DNA of 9,787 nt from Patescibacteria group bacterium (GTDB lineage: Bacteria; Patescibacteriota; Minisyncoccia; Phycocordibacterales; SBAW01). Under the pieces are notes generated by a model. The model saw nothing but the letters and a program-made list of their open reading frames with translations, was not told where the DNA came from and ran no database searches. The translations under genes and the position numbers were made by a program. Where the stretch lies: the NCBI GenBank assembly GCA_028866155.1, contig JAGWIT010000035.1, positions 1 through 9,787 on the forward strand. Reading direction: 5' to 3'. Of the stretch, positions 1 through 5,437 are shown one piece after another. The number at the start of each line of letters is the position of its first letter. Positions within the stretch are counted from its first letter, which is position 1.

Positions 1-2
1 TG

Positions 3-617
3 ATCGCGACCGGCAAGACGCCGAACACACGCGGGTTGGCGCTTGAGAAAGCAGGGCTGAGAACAGACGGTAAGGAAGCAATCGTTGTCGATCAATTCTT
101 TGCCACATCGCAGCCCCATATCTTTGCAGTGGGAGATATCACCAACGCTCGGCTGCGTCTTGAGCCAACTGCAGGACACGAAGGTACACTCGCTGCAGAA
201 AATGCTCTCAAGGGCTCCAGGCTTTCAATCGATTACGACACTGTGCCGTATACGATCTTCACCGATCCGCAGCTCGCAAGCGTTGGATACACCGAAGATG
301 CACAGATGAAAACTATGGGCGTGTGTGCCTGCCGAACAGTCTCATTCGCCGATGTGCCGAAAGCCATCATTCTGCATCAGACCGAAGGGCTGATTAAAAT
401 GGCGATCCACCCTCAAACCAAGCAGATCATGGGGGTGCATATTCTTGCACCTAATGCCAGCGATCTGATCGCGGAAGCGATGCTCTTAATCAAGAACAAA
501 AATACCGTCGACGATGTTGTGCATTCGCTCCCAATATTTCCGTCGCTCTCTGAGGCCATAAAAATTGCTGCTCTGTCTTTTACTAAAGATATTACAAAAC
601 TCAGCTGCTGCATTTAA
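3..617 (+). CDS. merA: Mercuric reductase, C-terminal part (5' end outside window)
   Basis: This is the C-terminal third of a flavoprotein disulfide reductase of the MerA type, which reduces Hg(II) to Hg(0) in the cytoplasm with NADPH. The reading frame is open from the window edge (IATGKTPNTRGLALEKAGL, a typical 'ATGRTPNT' segment), so the gene starts upstream. Next come the FAD-contacting 'IFAVGDIT' motif and the dimerisation domain, with 'FTDPQLASVGYTE' as in MerA. The protein ends SFTKDITKLSCCI; the adjacent cysteines (codons 606-611) match the C-terminal vicinal pair that hands Hg(II) to the active site in MerA and is absent from lipoamide dehydrogenase and glutathione reductase. The N-terminal redox-active CxxxxC and any NmerA domain are outside the window. 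The downstream neighbour is a recombinase on the opposite strand, so any mer genes must lie upstream or in the cluster beyond it. Confidence 0.9.
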   Translation: MATGKTPNTRGLALEKAGLRTDGKEAIVVDQFFATSQPHIFAVGDITNARLRLEPTAGHEGTLAAENALKGSRLSIDYDTVPYTIFTDPQLASVGYTEDAQMKTMGVCACRTVSFADVPKAIILHQTEGLIKMAIHPQTKQIMGVHILAPNASDLIAEAMLLIKNKNTVDDVVHSLPIFPSLSEAIKIAALSFTKDITKLSCCI

Positions 618-631
618 TCTGTCCCGGTGGG

Positions 632-657
632 GTGGTTCATCAGGAGATATCAACCGC
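632..657 (+). terminator. Imperfect hairpin after merA, possible weak terminator
   Basis: An inverted repeat begins 15 bases after the merA stop. G632-T640 pairs with A649-C657 in eight of nine positions (one C-C mismatch, one T-G wobble) around the 8-base loop CAGGAGAT. No T-run follows, so it is not a classical intrinsic terminator. It overlaps the tRNA-like remnant and may be part of an attachment site instead. Confidence 0.3.
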
Positions 658-672
658 GAAGGGATTCGAACT
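649..672 (-). other. tRNA 3'-end-like remnant, candidate attachment site
   Basis: Read on the - strand this stretch gives AGTTCGAATCCCTT followed by CGCGGTT. It has the form of a tRNA T-loop (TTCGAAT), the 3' half of the T-stem (CCCTT) and a 7-base acceptor 3' strand. The 5' half of the T-stem would need to be AAGGG but reads AAAAG, and no D-arm or anticodon arm precedes it: the recombinase stop codon lies only a few bases upstream on that strand. A tRNA 3' end left without its 5' part beside an integrase gene is typical of one junction of an integrated element. No CCA is encoded. The match is short, so chance remains possible. Confidence 0.3.
651..665. repeat. Near-direct repeat, copy 1 (recombinase 3' side)
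   Basis: CAACCGCGAAGGGAT here resembles CAACCACAAGGGAT at 2006-2019, differing by one substitution and one inserted base. The two copies bracket the recombinase gene almost exactly. This copy overlaps the tRNA-like remnant. They could be the two ends of a minimal recombinase-only element, or a coincidence. Confidence 0.3.
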
Positions 673-678
673 TTTGAG

Positions 679-2004
679 CTATTGATCGATGGTTACGATC
701 CCTTTGGTGATCTTCAGTTTTGATTTGAAACAACCCATCAGTTCGCGCTTTTCTTCGTTTGTGCCCTCTCTCAGGATGTATTTCGCATATGTTCGTAAGT
801 CGATGTCCTCGTGTTTGGTGTCCGTTTTCGAGAACCCGAGCACCGTGCGCTGGAATTTGTTATGCCGTTTTAGCTCTTCCTTGAATTTCATTTCGATGCC
901 CAGCTCGTTGAAGTCGATCTGATCCAGTATGCTGAGCAGCTGTTCAATGAGTTCCTCCTCACGTAAGTACCTGTTACCCGTGCAGTGATGGTCTTTTGAT
1001 CGGCCGCAACCATAGTAAATGTAATGTGCTGACGTACCGTCCTTAAGCGGTTTGTATTTCTCCTCGGCCGACACGCACGAGCCACACGTGCCGCATACTA
1101 TGAGCTTTGTGAACGCAAACTCGTGACTTTGCCTCGTGATGTTGTCCCGTTTAAGTTGCGCTTGCACCAGGTCGAACAGTTCCTTTGTGACCAACGGCTC
1201 ATGTTTCCCGGTATACCAGTTGCCGCTCTTTTTTGGGTATTCAAATATGCCGTAGTAAAAGGGATTCTGTAGCGTTCTGAAGATATTGCTGAGTGCGAGA
1301 TTCTTGTTTCCGACCGTTTTGAAGTTCAGATCAAATTTCAACCAGTGGTGAATCTTTCGTCCACTCCACTTTTCATATGCCATCTTTTCAAACATCTTCC
1401 GGACTATAGGTGCGCGCTCTGGATCAACGATCACTTGGCACTTCTTCTCCATGTTTTTCTGTGTCAGGTATCCGGTAGGAGGGGTCGTCGGCCACAGGCC
1501 CATCTCTACTCGCGTTCGCAGTCCGCGCTTTACATTGATGCCTCGGTTATCGTTCTCGAGCTTCGCCTGTCCGCCGAGTATTGTCAGTAAGAATTTCTCG
1601 TTCGGATTGTTTCGGAAACTCTGACTGAATGTGCGTATGTCCTGCAAGTGTCCGGCATCCATGAGGTCGACGATTCTACCCAAGTCTCCTGCATTCCTAC
1701 TAATGCGATCCGGCGCCCACGTGAGGATGCCGTTGTACTTGCCGGCTCTTATTTCCTCCACTATCTCGTTGAAGATCGGTCGCTGGCCAGTCTCTTTAGC
1801 TGAGTGCGACTCTCGCTTCATGGCGACGACTTCCAGCCCCTCGCGCTCCGCTAGTTGGAGCATCTCCTTGATTTGGCTATCAATGGAGAGCACCTGCCGT
1901 TCCTCAGATTCGGTACTTTTCCGCGCATATAAACAATACTTTACTTTTAATGGGACTTGTATTGCTCTAGCCGGTGTCCCGACCGGCGCCTGTGCTGTGT
2001 TCAT
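679..2004 (-). CDS. Large serine recombinase (site-specific integrase/resolvase family)
   Basis: This 441-residue protein catalyses site-specific DNA cutting and rejoining through a 5'-phosphoserine link. The resolvase domain spans about residues 21-165: YARKS holds the predicted nucleophile Ser30 with Arg28, and DRISR supplies Arg100 and Arg103, matching the catalytic arginines of gamma-delta resolvase. A 'Recombinase' domain follows (about 175-290, including TPPTGYL and LQNPFYYGIF). A zinc-ribbon comes next, with CGTCGSC at 304-310 and later cysteines 333 and 341. The C-terminal about 90 residues are charged with no obvious long coiled coil, and the protein is shorter than many phage integrases. 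The ATG at 2002-2004 gives about 20 residues before the domain; no Shine-Dalgarno is visible. It lies opposite to and between merA and the metal cluster, and all catalytic residues are present, so it may be active. Confidence 0.92.
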   Translation of the reverse strand: MNTAQAPVGTPARAIQVPLKVKYCLYARKSTESEERQVLSIDSQIKEMLQLAEREGLEVVAMKRESHSAKETGQRPIFNEIVEEIRAGKYNGILTWAPDRISRNAGDLGRIVDLMDAGHLQDIRTFSQSFRNNPNEKFLLTILGGQAKLENDNRGINVKRGLRTRVEMGLWPTTPPTGYLTQKNMEKKCQVIVDPERAPIVRKMFEKMAYEKWSGRKIHHWLKFDLNFKTVGNKNLALSNIFRTLQNPFYYGIFEYPKKSGNWYTGKHEPLVTKELFDLVQAQLKRDNITRQSHEFAFTKLIVCGTCGSCVSAEEKYKPLKDGTSAHYIYYGCGRSKDHHCTGNRYLREEELIEQLLSILDQIDFNELGIEMKFKEELKRHNKFQRTVLGFSKTDTKHEDIDLRTYAKYILREGTNEEKRELMGCFKSKLKITKGIVTIDQ

Positions 2005-2005
2005 A

Positions 2006-2019
2006 CAACCACAAGGGAT
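2006..2019. repeat. Near-direct repeat, copy 2 (recombinase 5' side)
   Basis: CAACCACAAGGGAT lies directly in front of the recombinase start and resembles positions 651-665 beyond its stop. Its last five bases are also the left arm of the hairpin at 2015-2031. Confidence 0.3.
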
Positions 2020-2062
2020 GACGCCGATCCCCGAAGGAGTCCAGAGCGTCCCGAGACCTCGG
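2015..2062. promoter_or_regulatory. Two short palindromes upstream of the recombinase
   Basis: GGGAT (2015-2019) pairs with ATCCC (2027-2031) around a 7-base loop, 10 bases before the recombinase start codon. A second perfect palindrome, CCGAG-AC-CTCGG, lies at 2051-2062 with a 2-base centre. Either could be an operator for the recombinase, occlude its ribosome binding region, or form part of an att site, since serine integrase sites are imperfect palindromes with a 2-bp core. Beyond five bases per arm the second palindrome does not extend. Confidence 0.3.
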
Positions 2063-2073
2063 AGTTGGTAACT

Positions 2074-2093
2074 TGGCCTTATATTGCCTTATA
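2074..2093. repeat. Tandem 10-bp repeat in the divergent intergenic region
   Basis: TGGCCTTATA and TTGCCTTATA follow each other directly and match in 9 of 10 bases, one helical turn apart. A third version, ATTGCCTCAT, sits at 2116-2125 across the putative -10 box and the start codon of the next gene; it matches ATTGCCTTAT at 2083-2092 in 9 of 10 bases. The layout suits a regulator binding on one face of the DNA, but no regulator gene is present in the window. Confidence 0.4.
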
Positions 2094-2111
2094 AAATTCC
2101 AGCAGTTTATG

Positions 2112-2117
2112 TATAAT
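2112..2117 (+). promoter_or_regulatory. Putative -10 box (TATAAT), possibly giving a leaderless mRNA
   Basis: A perfect TATAAT lies 6 bases before the ATG at 2124, the usual distance from a -10 box to a transcription start. Transcription would therefore begin at or next to the ATG, giving a leaderless message. The -35 region at normal spacing (TTATAA, 2089-2094) matches consensus poorly, which would fit an activated promoter. It is the best promoter candidate for the 2124-7655 gene string. Confidence 0.4.
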
Positions 2118-2123
2118 TGCCTC

Positions 2124-2543
2124 ATGGACTCTAAGAAACTTGGCCGAGCTCTCGCTTCTGCGCTTCTCACAGCGTTTATCGTTGTGAGTCTTTTCGGCGT
2201 TGCGCAGGGTATTGGTATGCAAACTGATTCCCACGGGAAAATGACCGGCTGCATGTTCAGCGGCACCGCAATTTGCACCATGACGCCGTTCGAGCATCTC
2301 GCCGCGTGGCAGAGTATGTTCACCGCCATCGTTTCGTCTCAATCCGTAAATATGCTCGCGTTGCTTTTGCTCGCAGCTACAGTCTTTGCCGCGTTCATGG
2401 CAACACAGCTGCTATTTGATGCAGCACTTGATTTATTGGAAGCTCGTCAAAGGTTGTATGCAAGACGCGCTTTTGCAGCCGCGCATCTAAACCCACTGCA
2501 AGAACTATTTTCGCAAGGCATACTTAATCCGAAAAAACACTAG
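2124..2543 (+). CDS. Two-helix membrane protein with extracytoplasmic Cys pair, unknown function
   Basis: The 139-residue product has a hydrophobic helix at about residues 8-30, a short loop MTGCMFSGTAICTMTPFEH (Cys43 and Cys51, Met-rich), a second helix at about 74-102 and a basic C-terminal tail. With both ends inside, the loop faces outwards and its two cysteines and methionines could bind a soft metal or form a disulfide. I do not recognise a named family; I recall similar short proteins with the Cys loop followed by 'EHxxAWQSMFT' from Parcubacteria, which is recollection and not a search. I chose the ATG at 2124: an ATG at 2109 and a TTG at 2073 also lie in frame, but both precede or overlap the TATAAT box. 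It is the first gene of the + strand string and diverges from the recombinase. Confidence 0.75.
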   Translation: MDSKKLGRALASALLTAFIVVSLFGVAQGIGMQTDSHGKMTGCMFSGTAICTMTPFEHLAAWQSMFTAIVSSQSVNMLALLLLAATVFAAFMATQLLFDAALDLLEARQRLYARRAFAAAHLNPLQELFSQGILNPKKH

Positions 2544-2553
2544 AGACTTTCTT

Positions 2554-2594
2554 ACCTGCGTGGCGACCATAATTGGTCGTGATTTTCTGCAGGT
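2554..2594 (+). other. Nested hairpin between the first and second cluster genes
   Basis: An inner perfect stem CGACCA (2564-2569) / TGGTCG (2574-2579) with a TAAT loop sits inside an outer stem ACCTGC (2554-2559) / GCAGGT (2589-2594), separated by unequal bulges. The sequence GTTTTCTGTT follows, too broken for a strong intrinsic terminator. It may attenuate or process the transcript, or act as an operator in the largest gap (86 bp) of the cluster. Confidence 0.45.
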
Positions 2595-2629
2595 GTTTTC
2601 TGTTATGAGTCTTCCTATTAACAATCCCT

Positions 2630-3259
2630 ATGTCACGACATTCATCAAGTTCATTCTGGAAATGGGTCGCGGGCGGAGTCGGAATTCTGATCGTTCTCCT
2701 TCTCCTTTCCTCGCGCCTCATTCCAAGTAAACCGACCGTTAAGATCAGCGATCCGTCGGCATTGCCTGGCATCCAAACCACTGATACGCCATGGCAACCG
2801 GAACTCGCAAATCTTGCGGGGCGTCTACGGGCAATAGGTTTGCCCGCCTTGAGCGCCGAAGGATCGGCAATGCATATCCATCAGCATCTTGATATCTTCA
2901 TCGACGGAAAAGCTATTCCGGTTCCAGCTGGTGTTGGTATAAATCAAGCTGCAGGATTCATCTCACCCGTTCATGTGCATGACAACTCAGGTATCATCCA
3001 CGTTGAATCGCCGAAAGTACAGACATTCACCCTTGGACAATTCTTCGATGTCTGGGGCGTGAAGCTCACTGCTCAGTGCATTGGCGGTTACTGTGCGGAC
3101 AGCACCAAATCTCTCAAGGTGTATTCAAACGGCACGCTGTATCAAGGGGACCTTCGTCAACTCGCGCTTCAGTCGCATCAGGAAATCGTCATTGTCTACG
3201 GGACTGATCAGGAGTCGCCGCAAATTCCATCGACATATGCGTTTCCCGTGGGATATTAA
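2630..3259 (+). CDS. Membrane-anchored His-rich protein, putative metal binder
   Basis: The 209-residue product has a single N-terminal helix (about 11-30) and then an extracytoplasmic domain. The domain carries a histidine cluster, MHIHQHLDIFIDGK (His82, 84, 86), and a second one, SPVHVHDNSGIIHVESP (His115, 117, 124). These lead into TFTLGQFFDVWGVKLTAQC, with cysteines 150 and 155. The alternating HxHxH and HVH patterns look like a metal site built on beta-strands. I recall a widespread unnamed family with the same 'HxHxHLDxFVDG...HTHDxxGxIHVESP...LGQFFxEWG' pattern, notably in actinobacteria; its function is not established as far as I know. The ATG at 2630 is the only suitable start before the helix, and no Shine-Dalgarno is visible. 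The gene lies 16 bp before the Cys-rich gene, consistent with co-transcription. Confidence 0.8.
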   Translation: MSRHSSSSFWKWVAGGVGILIVLLLLSSRLIPSKPTVKISDPSALPGIQTTDTPWQPELANLAGRLRAIGLPALSAEGSAMHIHQHLDIFIDGKAIPVPAGVGINQAAGFISPVHVHDNSGIIHVESPKVQTFTLGQFFDVWGVKLTAQCIGGYCADSTKSLKVYSNGTLYQGDLRQLALQSHQEIVIVYGTDQESPQIPSTYAFPVGY

Positions 3260-3275
3260 TTAACAAGTAATCACT

Positions 3276-3962
3276 ATGTCCAATCAATTAAAAACAGTTG
3301 GTGCAATTCTGATAGTTGCCGTGCTCATTGTGGGCGCGTATTCACTCTCGAAACCGGGCGGCCCTCTTGGTGTACATACTGCGAATGCCCAGATTACCGC
3401 AATCTACAATTCCATTCCGACTGACGCTGGCAAAGCCAACTTTATGAAGCAAAGTCATAATCTCACCACAACGGTTGATCCAAGACTCACCGACCTCGAC
3501 AAGCAGATCATCACTTGCAGCCCAAACATTGATAGTCTCGTGGGAAGTTCGCCAAATACCGGTGGATCCTGCAATGCGGGTCCAACGGCGCTCTCCACAA
3601 CAACTGGCATGTATCTCGGCGGCCAGTGCTGCAGCACCATGACCGATCTCGACGATTACGACAAGGAGCTCTCGAACTTGCAACAGTACAAAAACATTCC
3701 CGACATCATTCTTGATCCGATGCACACGCCGATTCCACTCGCAAAGAAATGGATCGACTACGACAACGCCACGACCCTGAATGCGCAGGACCAAGCTGTG
3801 TATGATCAAGCGATGGCAATGTCGAAGGAGAAGCCGTGCTGTTGCAAATGCTGGCACTACTTCGTCAACGAGGGGATAGCTAAGAAAATGATTCACGATT
3901 ATCACTACACCGCGCAGCAAGTCGCCAACTTCTGGGACAACTCGGATATCTGCGGGTCGTAA
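3276..3962 (+). CDS. Membrane-anchored Cys-rich protein, PCYCGC-motif-like
   Basis: The 228-residue product has an N-terminal helix (about 7-24) and an exported domain with nine cysteines: 81, 99, 118-119 (GGQCCSTM), 188-190 and 192 (KPCCCKCWHYF), and 226. The CCCKC cluster followed by an amphipathic segment (VNEGIAKKMIHDYHYTAQQV) resembles the PCYCGC-motif proteins (Pfam PF13798), in which Cys clusters precede a similar helix. This assignment is tentative because the exact PCYCGC string is not present. The cluster could chelate Hg, Cu or Zn, or be a substrate for the DsbA-like protein encoded 18 bp downstream. The start ATG is preceded by TCACT rather than a Shine-Dalgarno. Met- and Cys-rich content and membrane anchoring match its neighbours. 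Confidence 0.75.
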   Translation: MSNQLKTVGAILIVAVLIVGAYSLSKPGGPLGVHTANAQITAIYNSIPTDAGKANFMKQSHNLTTTVDPRLTDLDKQIITCSPNIDSLVGSSPNTGGSCNAGPTALSTTTGMYLGGQCCSTMTDLDDYDKELSNLQQYKNIPDIILDPMHTPIPLAKKWIDYDNATTLNAQDQAVYDQAMAMSKEKPCCCKCWHYFVNEGIAKKMIHDYHYTAQQVANFWDNSDICGS

Positions 3963-3980
3963 TAACATACAATTACAACT

Positions 3981-4703
3981 ATGGAACCTGAAATAAAATC
4001 GACTACAAATAATCTCTCTATGCCGGTCGCGATTGTCATTGCGGGAGCGCTTATCGCGGGCGCAGTACTGTGGTCTAACCATGCGGCACCAAGTCAACCG
4101 GTAGCTACGACGAATGCCGGACAGCCCCAAGCGCAAGCAGCAGATGTGAGCAAGGTAAAAACTGCTGGTGAGCCGTTCATCGGCAATCAGAATGCTCCCA
4201 CCACGATCGCGTATTGGTACGACTATCAGTGCCCGTTCTGCAAGCAGAACGAAGAAACCGCGATGCCGCAGATTGTCAAAGATTATGTGGATACTGGCAA
4301 GGTGAGAATCGTGTTCAAAGATTTCCAGTTCCTCGGCCCCGACTCACAGGCGCTGGGTCAGTTCTCTCGAGCGGTATGGGCCGCCGTGCCTGACAAGTTC
4401 TATCAGTGGCATAAAGCGGTTTACGACAACGCGGGTACAGAGAACACGGGCTGGGCGACACATTCTAAGATTATGTCGATCACCACAAGCGTTCTTGGTG
4501 CAACTGTCGCAAACCAAGTAAATCAACTCGTGACGGCAAATGGTGCCACGTACCAAAAAGAGATGGATGCAGATAAAGTAGAAGGCTCAGCATTTGGTGT
4601 TACAGGTACCCCCGGCTTTGTCATAGGCAAGCAACTGGTCGAAGGCGCACAACCATACGCTGCGATCAAGCAAGTAATTGACCTTACGCTCGCGGGGAAA
4701 TAA
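3981..4703 (+). CDS. Membrane-anchored DsbA-like thioredoxin-fold protein
   Basis: This 240-residue protein has an N-terminal anchor (about 14-31), an Ala/Gln/Pro-rich linker to about residue 60, then a DsbA/DSBA-like thioredoxin domain (Pfam Thioredoxin_4 type). The active site is YDYQCPFCKQN (Cys84, Cys87) and the conserved cis-proline is Pro211 in GVTGTPGFVIG. 'VFKDFQFLGPDSQ' matches the 'KDFPL...HP.A' region of the family. Such proteins introduce or shuffle disulfides in extracytoplasmic proteins; CPFC is between the classic DsbA CPHC and other variants. Its clients could be the Cys-rich proteins encoded just upstream. It ends 2 bp before the CAAC membrane protein, implying translational coupling and possibly a functional pair. 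Confidence 0.9.
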   Translation: MEPEIKSTTNNLSMPVAIVIAGALIAGAVLWSNHAAPSQPVATTNAGQPQAQAADVSKVKTAGEPFIGNQNAPTTIAYWYDYQCPFCKQNEETAMPQIVKDYVDTGKVRIVFKDFQFLGPDSQALGQFSRAVWAAVPDKFYQWHKAVYDNAGTENTGWATHSKIMSITTSVLGATVANQVNQLVTANGATYQKEMDADKVEGSAFGVTGTPGFVIGKQLVEGAQPYAAIKQVIDLTLAGK

Positions 4704-4705
4704 CT

Positions 4706-5242
4706 ATGATCGCACACGCATTCATAACAGTGTTCAAGGATTGGAAGTACGTTCTTCTCTCTGCCGTAGTTGCCGCCATTGCGTTTGCGCTTGCGACATG
4801 GTTACCGAATCTGCAGTTGCTCTATTCCATCTTGAAAGACCCGCTCGTACCTCTTGCCGACAAAGTGATGCTCCCGATCAATCTACTTGGCTCCATCGCG
4901 ACGAATTTTACGACTCTTGCAGCTTCCTACACGATCGCGATTGCGCTCTTGATTGGTATCAACATCGCTCTCACGACATATCAGGTTTCCCGACAAAGGC
5001 AGGGTTTCTCAAAAGGAGGGGCCGCGACAAGTTCGCTCGGAGTGCTGACTGGAATATTCGGCATTGGATGCGCCGCCTGCAATTCACTCGTCTTGATGTC
5101 GGCACTTGGGGTCGTGGGCGGCGCGGGCATCATCCCACTTCTTCCTCTCAAAGGCGGCGAGTTCGGAATCGCCGGAGTTCTCTTGCTTGGTACGGCTACA
5201 TATCTACTAGCAAGGCAAGTTACGAAACCACTCGTCTGCTAG
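4706..5242 (+). CDS. Multi-helix membrane protein with intramembrane CAAC motif, unknown function
   Basis: The 178-residue product has hydrophobic segments at about 14-34, 54-70, 72-92, 112-138 and 153-170, giving four or five helices. A basic loop (SRQRQGFSKGG) follows the third. The key feature is GIFGIGCAACNSLVLMSALG, placing Cys122 and Cys125 inside a helix, with a further cysteine as the last residue (KPLVC). The segment resembles the first helix of MerT, where a Cys pair is followed by 'PLVLxSLG', so Hg(II) or another soft metal is a plausible substrate. As it directly follows a DsbA-like gene by 2 bp, an alternative is a DsbB/VKOR-like partner that exchanges electrons with the thioredoxin; those families also use a membrane CxxC. 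I recall an unnamed Parcubacterial family with 'FGIGCAACG' but cannot name it. Confidence 0.8.
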   Translation: MIAHAFITVFKDWKYVLLSAVVAAIAFALATWLPNLQLLYSILKDPLVPLADKVMLPINLLGSIATNFTTLAASYTIAIALLIGINIALTTYQVSRQRQGFSKGGAATSSLGVLTGIFGIGCAACNSLVLMSALGVVGGAGIIPLLPLKGGEFGIAGVLLLGTATYLLARQVTKPLVC

Positions 5243-5264
5243 CCGTGACCTTAGAATAGCTTCC

Positions 5265-5429
5265 ATGACAGAAACACAGCAAAGAGATAAAGAATACTAT
5301 CAGTGTCCTGAGTGCGGCATGCGGTACAAAGAGCGAGAGTGGGCAAAAAAGTGTGAAGCCTGGTGTGCCGAACACAAAAGCTGCAATCTCGACATAATTG
5401 CGCATGCAATACCAGAAAGCGATAATTGA
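5265..5429 (+). CDS. Small Cys-rich zinc-ribbon-like protein (54 residues)
   Basis: A 54-codon gene from ATG at 5265 to TGA at 5427-5429, in the 195-bp gap between two membrane-protein genes. It encodes YYQCPECGMRYKEREWAKK followed by CEAWCAEHKSCN. Cysteines 14 and 17 form a CPxCG knuckle, and cysteines 30, 34 and 40 plus His37 could complete a zinc or soft-metal site. There is no signal peptide or membrane helix, so it is probably cytoplasmic. Its CPECGM string recurs in the N-terminal metal-binding domain of the ATPase encoded two genes later. I recall similar 'YxCPECGxxYxxxxWAxxCxxWCxxHxSCN' miniproteins beside metal-transport genes, from memory only. Compact packing (22 bp after the previous stop, 8 bp before the next start) and the conserved-looking Cys pattern argue it is real. 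Confidence 0.75.
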   Translation: MTETQQRDKEYYQCPECGMRYKEREWAKKCEAWCAEHKSCNLDIIAHAIPESDN

Positions 5430-5437
5430 AGTCAACT

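Noticed and set aside
36..38. TTG as the merA start
   Set aside because: The frame is open to the window edge and the residues before it (IATGKTPNTRG) are conserved reductase sequence, so the gene is simply cut by the window.
2073..2111. TTG 2073 or ATG 2109 as start of the first cluster gene
   Set aside because: Both lie before or over the TATAAT box and would add non-conserved-looking residues before the signal-anchor; ATG 2124 fits better, though 2109 cannot be excluded.
1967..2329. 120-codon - strand frame across the divergent region
   Set aside because: It overlaps the recombinase start and the opposite strand of the two-helix protein. The product is low in motifs and ignores the promoter region.
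3342..4136. 264-codon open frame on the - strand
   Set aside because: It lies antisense to the Cys-rich and DsbA-like genes, which have clear domains. Its translation is Arg/Val-rich without recognisable motifs and it crosses an intergenic gap.
4678..5259. 193-codon + strand frame over the CAAC protein
   Set aside because: Ser/Arg-rich out-of-frame shadow of the real membrane protein at 4706-5242.
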